From Clostridium transplantifaecale (GTDB lineage Bacteria > Bacillota > Clostridia > Lachnospirales > Lachnospiraceae), in contig NZ_UYZY01000002.1 of the NCBI RefSeq assembly GCF_900626075.1, forward strand, positions 248,001 through 312,000: a stretch of DNA of 64,000 nt, in the 5' to 3' direction. The notes under the pieces are model-generated. The model saw nothing but the letters and a program-made list of their open reading frames with translations, was not told the origin of the DNA and searched no databases. Shown one piece after another: positions 1-6,689 of this stretch. The position numbers and the translations under genes are program-made. The stretch's first letter is position 1, and each line of letters starts with the position of its first letter.

Positions 1-301
1 CGACGGTAATTAGGATTACATTACCCTTGGCGTATTTAATCAGGCCGTCTACAATAGGGTCAAACATTCCCGCATCGTTCATAATTCCAAAATAGGACGT
101 GGAAAATATAAACAAAACGGCAGTTTTCCATACGGATCCTAATCCTCCATTCACCATCTCTCCAATTTCAGCAAAACTATTGCCGAGCGCCAAAGCTGCC
201 ACAACCGGAATCGTAACAAAAATAACAATAGGCATCATTTTGTTCCGCATCAGAAGATACATGATGATAAACAACATAGCGAATCCAATAAATGCAGTCA
301 T
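1..301 (-). CDS. CitMHS-type citrate/divalent metal transporter, N-terminal part (cut by window edge)
   Basis: The reverse strand has an open frame starting at an ATG at 299-301 and running off the left edge, so only about 100 N-terminal residues are seen. They form hydrophobic segments starting MTAFIGFAMLFII. A segment with FGIMNDAGMFDPIV matches the conserved YFGIM-DAG-FDP element that I associate with the CitMHS family of citrate-Mg2+:H+ symporters. It should be an inner-membrane carboxylate carrier. It lies downstream of the lyase and CoA-transferase genes on the same strand, which suggests it imports their substrate. Which acid is carried cannot be told from this fragment. Confidence 0.75.
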   Translation of the reverse strand, partial: MTAFIGFAMLFIIMYLLMRNKMMPIVIFVTIPVVAALALGNSFAEIGEMVNGGLGSVWKTAVLFIFSTSYFGIMNDAGMFDPIVDGLIKYAKGNVILITV

Positions 302-369
302 AAGATTAAACCTCTTTTCCTGTGTATTTCACATTATAAATTTTATATCGTATATCGGGGATTGTGTTC

Positions 370-1329
370 TTATTTACCCAGAGTCTGATTCTTAATCTGT
401 CCCGTCGGCAGCTCGCGGATTAAATCTTTAGCCTTTCCGGCGCGCAGCAGATAGCTGTCTGTGGAGTGCCCCACCAGCTCCACTACCTTCCGGCTGATCG
501 CCATAGCCTGATCCAGGTTTATACCGGTCTCCACCCCAGATTCCTCACACATATGCAGTACATCCTCAGTCGCTACATTGCCTGCGGCACCCGGTACAAA
601 CGGACAGCCGCCCACGCCAGCAAAGCTCGTGTCAAACTGTGTAAAACCGGCCTGCATTCCCGCCAGGATATTAGCAATTCCCAAACCGCGCGTGTTGTGA
701 AAATGGAGCCACCAGTTTACCTGAGGATAACAGCGGCGCATCTCGGTACACAGATTGTAAACCTGAATAGGATACGCCATTCCGGATGCATCCGACAGGC
801 TGATTTCATCAATCCCCACCGATAAATAAGCATCCACTATATCTTTAACATCCTGAAGCGGAATCTCCTTATCCCAGGGTGAACCAAACGCCATGGAAAT
901 GGAACCGGAAATGCCGATACCCGCAGCGTTGGCTTTCTCAACACACTCTGAAAAACCGGCCACGCTCTGTGCCGGAGTCCGGTTCAGATTAGCCAGATTA
1001 TGCGCTGCGCTGGCGGAGACATTCAGCTTCACCTTTTCACAGCCGCAGGCAGCCGCACGTTCTACGCCGCGGACATTAGCAATCAGCGCACGGTACTCCA
1101 CTCCGGGGCTCTTTTCTATTTGTTGGAACACTTCATCTGTATTGGCCATCTGCGGCACTGCCTTGGGGCTGACGAAACTCCCCACCTCAATGACAGGAAA
1201 GCCGGCTTCAGACATGGTGTTGATCAGGCCAACCTTGTCTTCAGCAGAAATGATTTTCTTCTCATTTTGCAGCCCGTCACGGGGGCCGACCTCGCAGATA
1301 CGAATTCTTTTTATAATTTTCATTCCCAT
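370..1329 (-). CDS. HMG-CoA lyase family acyl-CoA lyase (HMG-CoA or citramalyl-CoA)
   Basis: This 319-residue protein belongs to the HMG-CoA lyase (DRE-TIM metallolyase) family. It has the N-terminal motif EVGPRDGLQNE at residues 13-23, with the catalytic Arg17 and metal-binding Asp18. The metal ligands His209 and His211 lie in LHFHNTRG, and the loop cysteine is Cys242 in GVGGCPFVPGAAGN. The length is that of bacterial HMG-CoA lyases. Start: ATG at 1329, preceded by AAAGGA at a good distance. The enzyme cleaves a 3-hydroxy-3-methyl acyl-CoA to acetyl-CoA plus a keto acid. The gene follows a type III CoA-transferase on the same strand and precedes a CitMHS transporter. That context fits R-citramalyl-CoA cleavage to acetyl-CoA and pyruvate at least as well as leucine breakdown (inference). 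Confidence 0.88.
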   Translation of the reverse strand: MGMKIIKRIRICEVGPRDGLQNEKKIISAEDKVGLINTMSEAGFPVIEVGSFVSPKAVPQMANTDEVFQQIEKSPGVEYRALIANVRGVERAAACGCEKVKLNVSASAAHNLANLNRTPAQSVAGFSECVEKANAAGIGISGSISMAFGSPWDKEIPLQDVKDIVDAYLSVGIDEISLSDASGMAYPIQVYNLCTEMRRCYPQVNWWLHFHNTRGLGIANILAGMQAGFTQFDTSFAGVGGCPFVPGAAGNVATEDVLHMCEESGVETGINLDQAMAISRKVVELVGHSTDSYLLRAGKAKDLIRELPTGQIKNQTLGK

Positions 1330-1422
1330 AATTATGTCCTTTCCACCATTTTCGAAATGAATTCCGGTTTTCCCGCCGGATTAGAACAATCCGTCATATC
1401 GAACCTTCCTTTCTATTCTACA

Positions 1423-2607
1423 TTAGATAGCTCCGCTCTCCATTAATCCAGCCAGTTCCTCTTCACTCTTCCCCAGCAAACCGCCGTAGATTTCCTGATT
1501 ATATGAGCCCAGCTTGGGTCCGGCCCACTTTACCTGTCCCGGCGTTTCGCTTAGGACTGGAAATACCCCCGGCATCTTAATGCTGCCGAACTCCTCGCAG
1601 GGAACCGTGAGAATATCGTTGCGGTGATTGTACTGAGGGTCCTCGAAAATATCCTTCATACTGTAGATGGCGGAAATGGGCACGCCGCACTCATCACAAC
1701 GTTTTTTTATCTCCTCATAAGTTAGACCGGCAATCCACGCTGTCACTGCGTCCATGATCGGCTTTGGTTCAGCTAGGCGCTCCTGGGCCTTTTCGTACTT
1801 AGGCAGCCAGTCGGAGCGGTCCATCGCATCGCACAGATGCCAAAAAACAGGATCGGTGCTGCACACCAGAATTACGTATCTGTGATCCTTTGTTTCAAAA
1901 GTCCCGATAGGACAGGAGGCACCGTTAGGCATCGGACTTCGTTCACGCACAGTTCCAAACTGATCGTACTGCGCCACCATGGCCTCTTCCATGCGAAAAA
2001 TTCCTTCATAAAGACTGATATCGATTTCCTGAGGCATACCTTTCAAAACATCACGGTGGTACAAAGCAAACATAGTGCCGATGACTGCATTCAGTCCTGC
2101 TATATAATCCGCCAGCGCAAATGGAGGGCTGACCGGGGGACGATCCTGATATCCGGTCATGTATGTCATGCCGGAAAATGCCTGAAGTGGGGTACCGAGG
2201 CCGGCCAGCTTGGCATTGGGCCCCGTCTGTCCATATCCTGTAACATGTGTAACGATAATATTAGGGTTGGCTCTGCGCATAACCTCCACACCAATTCCCC
2301 ATTTATCCAGAGTTCCGGTTTTGAAATTTTCGATCACCACATCGCTTTTTGCAACTAGCTCCAGAAAAAGTTTCTTACCTTCCTCTTTGTGGAAATCCAA
2401 GGTTATACTCTTCTTATTGCGCCCCATAGCCGGCCATCGGATACTGACTCCGTCTTTCAAGGGCCCCATGGCACGAAACGCATCTCCGCGTCCGGGCATT
2501 TCAATTTTAATAACCTCCGCGCCGAAATCCGCCATCAGACCGGCCGCCCAGGGAGCTGCAATGACAGTAGAAATATCAAGAACTCTGATTCCTCCCAATG
2601 CTTCCAT
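1423..2607 (-). CDS. CaiB/BaiF family (type III) CoA-transferase
   Basis: The 394-residue protein has the typical family length and opening (GIRVLDISTVIAAPWAAGL). The catalytic aspartate, which forms an acyl-aspartyl anhydride in this family, is Asp167 in FALADYIAGLNAV. These enzymes move CoA between carboxylic acids in the cytoplasm. The start has AAAGGAG seven bases upstream. It is the first gene of the minus-strand unit, about 90 bp ahead of the lyase, and is divergent from a LysR gene. In Chloroflexus a type III succinyl-CoA:D-citramalate CoA-transferase works with an HMG-CoA-lyase-like citramalyl-CoA lyase; the pairing here is the same, but the substrate is inferred. A formyl-, carnitine- or oxalate-CoA role cannot be excluded. 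Confidence 0.88.
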   Translation of the reverse strand: MEALGGIRVLDISTVIAAPWAAGLMADFGAEVIKIEMPGRGDAFRAMGPLKDGVSIRWPAMGRNKKSITLDFHKEEGKKLFLELVAKSDVVIENFKTGTLDKWGIGVEVMRRANPNIIVTHVTGYGQTGPNAKLAGLGTPLQAFSGMTYMTGYQDRPPVSPPFALADYIAGLNAVIGTMFALYHRDVLKGMPQEIDISLYEGIFRMEEAMVAQYDQFGTVRERSPMPNGASCPIGTFETKDHRYVILVCSTDPVFWHLCDAMDRSDWLPKYEKAQERLAEPKPIMDAVTAWIAGLTYEEIKKRCDECGVPISAIYSMKDIFEDPQYNHRNDILTVPCEEFGSIKMPGVFPVLSETPGQVKWAGPKLGSYNQEIYGGLLGKSEEELAGLMESGAI

Positions 2608-2750
2608 TCTATTTCTCCTTTACATTCTGTGATTTTGTAATATTTACCAATAATTATTCAAATAGCCGGTACCGTTTTGTGAATTTCTTATTATGGCAAT
2701 ACTATATCATCCAATTCAGCAAATGAAAAGCTAATAAAATTTCAATATCG

Positions 2751-2790
2751 GCAAATTTAATTTGCAGCATAGAATGAACCGTGTTAGAAT
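2751..2790 (+). promoter_or_regulatory. Promoter of the LysR gene with overlapping LysR-type palindrome
   Basis: A -35 TTGCAG (2762-2767) and a -10 TAGAAT (2785-2790) are separated by 17 bp. The palindrome GCAAATTTAATTTGC (2751-2765; arms GCAAAT/ATTTGC) overlaps the -35 box and has the T-N11-A character of LysR sites. The position suggests autorepression and control of the divergent CoA-transferase operon. It is a prediction from sequence only. Confidence 0.5.
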
Positions 2791-2862
2791 GAACTTAAAG
2801 CAGCCATATCACTGTCTGTGAGACTGTTTTCCACTGTAAACCTTATCTTTGAGGGACTATTT

Positions 2863-3828
2863 ATGTTTAATAATTATCATTATTTTATTGTTCTGGCGGA
2901 AGAGTGCAATATTTCCCGCGCCGCAGACCGGCTGTTCATCACTCACCAAAATCTGAGCAAGTACCTGTCCAACCTGGAATCAGACTTTGGGGTGGCACTG
3001 TTTCAGCGCAAACCAACTTTTTCACTGACCTATGCCGGCCGCCTGATGCTGCAATCACTTAAAGAAACTGAACAAATTGAAAAAAACATCCGTGCACAGT
3101 TTGTTGATCTGCGCGGGGATGTCACAGGTGAAATCCGCATTGGCACTACAGAAGGACGGTTCCGTATATTAATGCCGGATATTATGAGCGCTTTCAGGGA
3201 TGCTTTTCCTGATGTTCAGTTGCTGATCAGTAGTGCGGCATCACCGGATTTGCGCAAAATGGTGCAAAACAACCAGCTGGATCTCATGATCGCCGGGATT
3301 CCCCCCGAAAATAAGAATAAGCTGGATTATGTCAATGTATTAGATGAAAAGCTTTATTTGATTATCAGTGATAATATGCTTCAAAACATATTTGGAAAAC
3401 AATTCCCAGCCTGTAAAAAGGACCTGAAGATGGGGGCAGATTTAAAATTATTTCAGAATATCCCTTTCGCCATGAACCTGCCCCACTTTAATTCCCACAT
3501 TTTATTACAGCAGCACCTGGACAAACATGGAATCGTACTGAGCTGTGTGCATACCTCCAGTCATCCTGATTTGCACCATATGATGTCTGCCCGTGATTTT
3601 GCCGCCAGCTTCTGTCTAACCATGTATCTGCCAAGCCTGATGAAATTGAATAAGGAATTAGACAATAAACTTAATATCTTCCCTATCAAGGATTTTTACG
3701 ATACGAATCCTGTAGCCATCTGCTATGCCAAGAATCGTATATTTCCCCGATACACCAGAGTTCTTCTTCAAATGCTGAAACAGCAGTGTAGACATTTTTC
3801 CGAATTTGATAGAATTGTTTTAGAATAG
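2863..3828 (+). CDS. LysR family transcriptional regulator
   Basis: A 321-residue protein with an N-terminal winged helix-turn-helix (about residues 1-60: FNNYHYFIVLAEECNISRAA, then LSKYLSNLE) followed by a LysR-type effector-binding fold. The ATG at 2863 is preferred over the upstream ATG at 2818, because GAGGGAC sits just upstream of it and the family normally begins within a few residues of the helix-turn-helix. It is divergent from the CoA-transferase/lyase/transporter genes, so it most likely senses their substrate or a CoA intermediate and activates that operon. Confidence 0.88.
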   Translation: MFNNYHYFIVLAEECNISRAADRLFITHQNLSKYLSNLESDFGVALFQRKPTFSLTYAGRLMLQSLKETEQIEKNIRAQFVDLRGDVTGEIRIGTTEGRFRILMPDIMSAFRDAFPDVQLLISSAASPDLRKMVQNNQLDLMIAGIPPENKNKLDYVNVLDEKLYLIISDNMLQNIFGKQFPACKKDLKMGADLKLFQNIPFAMNLPHFNSHILLQQHLDKHGIVLSCVHTSSHPDLHHMMSARDFAASFCLTMYLPSLMKLNKELDNKLNIFPIKDFYDTNPVAICYAKNRIFPRYTRVLLQMLKQQCRHFSEFDRIVLE

Positions 3829-3839
3829 CTCGCTTTATA

Positions 3840-4011
3840 ACGGTCACTATACCATCATAATGAGAAAAAGATTAGAAATTCTGCCTGCCGAACTCGCTCG
3901 CCGGGATGCTGCCGCATGCGGCATTCTGCCTCTTCGCGCGAGTGCGCATCCTGCCCGGAGGGCTATTTATTCTATATAGCGTTACACAAAACTTTCCTAT
4001 AGAATAAAATA
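3840..4011. repeat. GC-rich and AT-rich inverted repeats in the LysR-rpsR gap
   Basis: The 342-bp gap 3829-4170 has no gene but holds stacked inverted repeats. A GC-rich block at about 3890-3962 centres on the palindrome GCCGCATGCGGC and is flanked by near-complementary ACTCGCTCGCCGGGATGC and GCGCATCCTGCCCGG. Next comes an AT-rich pair, CTATTTATTCTATA (3963-3976) and TATAGAATAAAATAG (3998-4012). The GC-rich block contrasts with its surroundings and looks like a REP-like mobile palindrome. Confidence 0.45.
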
Positions 4012-4068
4012 GGCTGCAAAGTAGGGAATTTTATGGTTTAGTTCCATAAATTGTCCTGCTTTGCAGCC
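4003..4068 (-). terminator. Probable terminator of rpsF-ssb-rpsR
   Basis: GGCTGCAAAG (4012-4021) pairs with CTTTGCAGCC (4059-4068), and the stem continues imperfectly inwards. On the minus strand the stem is followed by TATTTTATTC. The position about 100 bp after the rpsR stop fits termination of the ribosomal operon. The T-tract is interrupted, so efficiency is uncertain. Confidence 0.55.
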
Positions 4069-4170
4069 ATCTTGTTTTGATGATTGCGAAGTTTCCTGAA
4101 AAGGAAACATCTCATTTTCATTGAAAAAAATTAATACCAAATACCTTAAAACTCTTAGAAAATAAAAATT

Positions 4171-4437
4171 TTAATCACAGGTATATGGCATAAGAGCGAT
4201 ATGTCTTGCTCTCTTGATAGCTACTGTAAGAGCCCTCTGATGTTTAGCACAGTTTCCTGTGATTCTTCTCGGAAGGATTTTGCCTCTCTCAGATACGTAT
4301 CTTTTTAATTTGTTAACGTCTTTATAATCAATTACTCCGTTTTTCTCTCCACAGAATACACAAACTTTTTTTCTTCTGCGCATGCCGCCTCTTCTCATCT
4401 TGGAAGCGTCTGTTCTATCACCTTTATTGAATGCCAC
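4171..4437 (-). CDS. rpsR: 30S ribosomal protein S18
   Basis: An 88-residue basic protein with the S18 core ([30 protein letters not shown], then [31 protein letters not shown], quoted in parts). It binds S6 and helps form the platform of the small subunit. It keeps cysteines in CVFCGEKN, so this is the Cys-containing form of S18, which usually binds zinc through four such residues; only CxxC plus a later NC are evident. It is the last gene of rpsF-ssb-rpsR, with an AGGAGG-like site upstream of the ATG. Confidence 0.97.
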   Translation of the reverse strand: MAFNKGDRTDASKMRRGGMRRRKKVCVFCGEKNGVIDYKDVNKLKRYVSERGKILPRRITGNCAKHQRALTVAIKRARHIALMPYTCD

Positions 4438-4510
4438 TTAAGTTACCTCCTTCACAAATCAGATGTCCATATAGTCCTTGTCCGATCGACAGAGGACCGG
4501 TTTCCGTCTC

Positions 4511-4966
4511 TTAGTTAAACGGAAGACCTTCATCTTCTACTCCGTCAGGAATATTCATAAAACCATCACCGATTGCACTGGATGGAGCCGGGCGTTCTGC
4601 CGGGCGATAACCGCCTTCGCTTCCGCCTGCCGCATTCTTGCTCTCTGCGAATTCCTGATCCTCTACGATTACTTCTGTAGTATATACTTTCTGACCGTCT
4701 CTGTTAGTGTAGCTGCCAGTTTGAATCCTTCCGGTTACCGCAACTTTGGTACCCTGGTGGAAATATTTCTCAGCAAACTCTCCTGCTCTGTCAAATGCAA
4801 CACATGTAATAAAATCTGCTGTCTGTGCGCCGTCGTCTCCACCGCTTCTGCGGCCTCTTCTGTCAACAGCCAGTGTATATCTGGCAATTGCCATAGCGCG
4901 TTCGCCCTGGGAGTATCTCACTTCCGGGTCTCTGGTCAGTCTGCCCATAAGAATAACTTTATTCAT
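4511..4966 (-). CDS. ssb: Single-stranded DNA-binding protein
   Basis: A 151-residue protein with an N-terminal OB fold (MNKVILMGRLTRDPEVRYSQ) covering about the first 105 residues. A flexible Gly/Pro/Ala-rich linker follows, and then an acidic C-terminal tip ending in DEGLPFN. This is the conserved tail through which SSB recruits replication and repair proteins. It lies between rpsF and rpsR, the standard Firmicutes arrangement, so it is coregulated with the S6/S18 proteins. A second, organism-specific ssb elsewhere in the genome is possible. Confidence 0.97.
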   Translation of the reverse strand: MNKVILMGRLTRDPEVRYSQGERAMAIARYTLAVDRRGRRSGGDDGAQTADFITCVAFDRAGEFAEKYFHQGTKVAVTGRIQTGSYTNRDGQKVYTTEVIVEDQEFAESKNAAGGSEGGYRPAERPAPSSAIGDGFMNIPDGVEDEGLPFN

Positions 4967-4985
4967 ACGATCACTCTTTCTCTAT

Positions 4986-5273
4986 TTATGCATCCTGTCT
5001 TACGCATAAGTATCTGATTACCGGCTCCATGATACGGATGTGTGCCTCAACTTCGTTAGGGCATACGGAATCAGACTCGAAATGGATGAAGTAGTAAAAT
5101 CCTTCTTTCATCTTCTGAATTTCGTAAGCTAATCTCTTCTTACCCCATTCATCAATGTCTGCAACAGTGCCGCCGAAACGTGTAATGTAACCTGTCACCT
5201 TTTCGATTGCTGCTGCTCTCTCTTCATCTTCGAGTTTTGCGCTAAGAACAACTGCTAATTCATATTTGTTCAT
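4986..5273 (-). CDS. rpsF: 30S ribosomal protein S6
   Basis: A 95-residue protein typical of S6 (MNKYELAVVLSAKLEDEE at the start, AYEIQKMKEGFYYFIHFE in the centre, RIMEPVIRYLCVRQDA at the end). It forms a heterodimer with S18 on the 30S platform. It is the first gene of the operon, with AGGAGG upstream of the ATG. The roughly 80-bp leader (5274-5354) contains a small hairpin with arms ACTCC/GGAGT. S6:S18 complexes are known to bind their own leader in several bacteria, but I cannot confirm that motif here. Confidence 0.97.
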   Translation of the reverse strand: MNKYELAVVLSAKLEDEERAAAIEKVTGYITRFGGTVADIDEWGKKRLAYEIQKMKEGFYYFIHFESDSVCPNEVEAHIRIMEPVIRYLCVRQDA

Positions 5274-5354
5274 GCTCTTTTTACCTCCTTGTGGTCTCTG
5301 ACCCCCTGACTCCAGCAGGGAGTAAGGATATTAGTTAATATATCACGAATATTT

Positions 5355-5383
5355 ATGATACCAGATTTTTCAGGTGTTTGCAA
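5355..5383 (-). promoter_or_regulatory. Promoter of rpsF-ssb-rpsR
   Basis: On the minus strand TTGCAA (5378-5383) and TATCAT (5355-5360) are 17 bp apart, with TGG directly before the -10, the extended form shared with the rRNA promoters of this window. Initiation would fall about 75 bp before rpsF, leaving a leader long enough for S6:S18 autoregulation. Confidence 0.6.
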
Positions 5384-5503
5384 GCACTTTCTTCCTGTTT
5401 TTTCACGGTTTTACATATGATTTCCTTAAAATTCCGCCATTTTTGCAATGGGTCATATGCCGTTTCCCCTAATTGCGTCATAACACTGTCCGGACCTGCG
5501 TTT

Positions 5504-5707
5504 TTACTGCGTTCCGGCCTGCTCCGGATTCTTCTTTTTGAGTCCCCTCGTACTTTTTTCCACCAGGGTCCTCGCCATCATGACCTGATGGCCGCATCCC
5601 GTACATTTCAGACGGAAGTCCGCCCCCACGCGCAGAATTTCCCATTCATGGCTGCCACAAGGGTGCGGTTTTTTCAGTTTGACGACATCACCTATCTCAT
5701 ATACCAT
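5504..5707 (-). CDS. DUF951 family small protein
   Basis: A 67-residue protein of the DUF951 family: MVYEIGDVVKLKKPHPCGSH, then WEILRVGADFRLKCTGCGHQ and VMMARTLVEKSTRGLKKK. It has a PCG...CTGCGH arrangement of cysteines and histidine that could bind a metal. It is common and short in Firmicutes and has no established function that I know. AGGGGAGA precedes the ATG. It is about 40 bp upstream of a neighbour in the same direction but belongs to no clear pathway. Confidence 0.85.
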   Translation of the reverse strand: MVYEIGDVVKLKKPHPCGSHEWEILRVGADFRLKCTGCGHQVMMARTLVEKSTRGLKKKNPEQAGTQ

Positions 5708-5749
5708 CTATGTCTCTCCCCTTATTCATGCTTTCTGTATCTCACCGTA

Positions 5750-6475
5750 TCAATCCAGACCGGCGGCCTCCCCCAGCACTTTTCCAATGCTGTCGCAAAT
5801 GACGAGATTCGCCTGGCTGTCCCTCGATGTAACGGATTTATTAATCAGAACCAGCTTTGAGCCTCTGTAATAATCAATCAATCCGGCTGCCGGATACACA
5901 GTGAGGGATGTTCCGCCTATTATAAGGACATCCGCCTTTCTGATAAAGTCAACAGAACGCTGGATTACATCGTTGTCCAGGCCTTCCTCATAAAGAACCA
6001 CATCGGGTTTTATCATACCGCCGCACTCACATTTCGGCACGCCGGATGCCTTTACGACATCGTCAAGGCCATAGAACCTTCCGCACCGTGTGCAGTAATT
6101 GCGGTGGACGGAACCGTGCAGTTCAAGAACCTCACGGCTTCCAGCCGCCTGGTGCAGACCGTCTATATTCTGGGTTATCACCGCTTTCACTTTCCCCTCC
6201 TGCTCCAGCTTTGCCAGAGCCAGATGGGCTCTGTTTGGCTTCGCATCGGGAAACAGCATTTTATTCTTGTAAAAACGGTAAAATTCCTCCGGTTTCCTGA
6301 CATAGAAAGAGTGGCTGATAATTGTCTCAGGCGGATAGTCATACTGCTGGTTATAGAGTCCGTCCGTGCTTCTGAAATCGGGGATGCCGCTCTCCGTCGA
6401 CACTCCAGCCCCGCCGAAAAATACAATATTATCGCTCTCTTTTATCCACTGTTTTAATACCGCAATCTCATCCAT
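5750..6475 (-). CDS. cobB: NAD-dependent protein deacylase (sirtuin, SIR2 family)
   Basis: A 241-residue class U/III-like bacterial sirtuin. It shows the NAD-binding GAGVSTESGIPDFRS near residue 30, the catalytic segment TQNIDGLHQ, the active-site histidine in LHGSVH, and a zinc site made of CTRC and CEC cysteines. It removes acetyl or other acyl groups from lysines, consuming NAD+. The frame extends upstream to 6514, but the ATG at 6475 has GGGGAGG seven bases before it and gives the usual length. The residues that distinguish desuccinylases (Tyr/Arg) are not evident, so deacetylation is the more likely activity. The symbol is by family only. Confidence 0.92.
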   Translation of the reverse strand: MDEIAVLKQWIKESDNIVFFGGAGVSTESGIPDFRSTDGLYNQQYDYPPETIISHSFYVRKPEEFYRFYKNKMLFPDAKPNRAHLALAKLEQEGKVKAVITQNIDGLHQAAGSREVLELHGSVHRNYCTRCGRFYGLDDVVKASGVPKCECGGMIKPDVVLYEEGLDNDVIQRSVDFIRKADVLIIGGTSLTVYPAAGLIDYYRGSKLVLINKSVTSRDSQANLVICDSIGKVLGEAAGLD

Positions 6476-6568
6476 TCTGAAACCTCCCCTTTCCATCCCG
6501 GATTTTATATACATTTCTTAAATTTATACTGCTTACTTATATATTTTCTTAGGTTATATAGGCGCTTT

Positions 6569-6653
6569 ACTTATATGCATGCTTTGCTTATATCCGTGCT
6601 TCGCTCATGTCCGTGTTTCGCTCATGTCCATGCTTCGCTTATATTTCCTTTTG
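6569..6653. repeat. 17-bp imperfect tandem repeat (about 4-5 units)
   Basis: Consecutive 17-base units start at 6569, 6586, 6603, 6620 and 6637. The core form is GCTTATATCCGTGCTTC or GCTCATGTCCATGCTTC; the last unit is degenerate. The array sits between the sirtuin start and the downstream end of the DUF2156 gene. It is neither a hairpin nor coding. Confidence 0.75.
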
Positions 6654-6689
6654 TTACTTAGCTTTTCTTGATATATAACGTTTGTGTCA

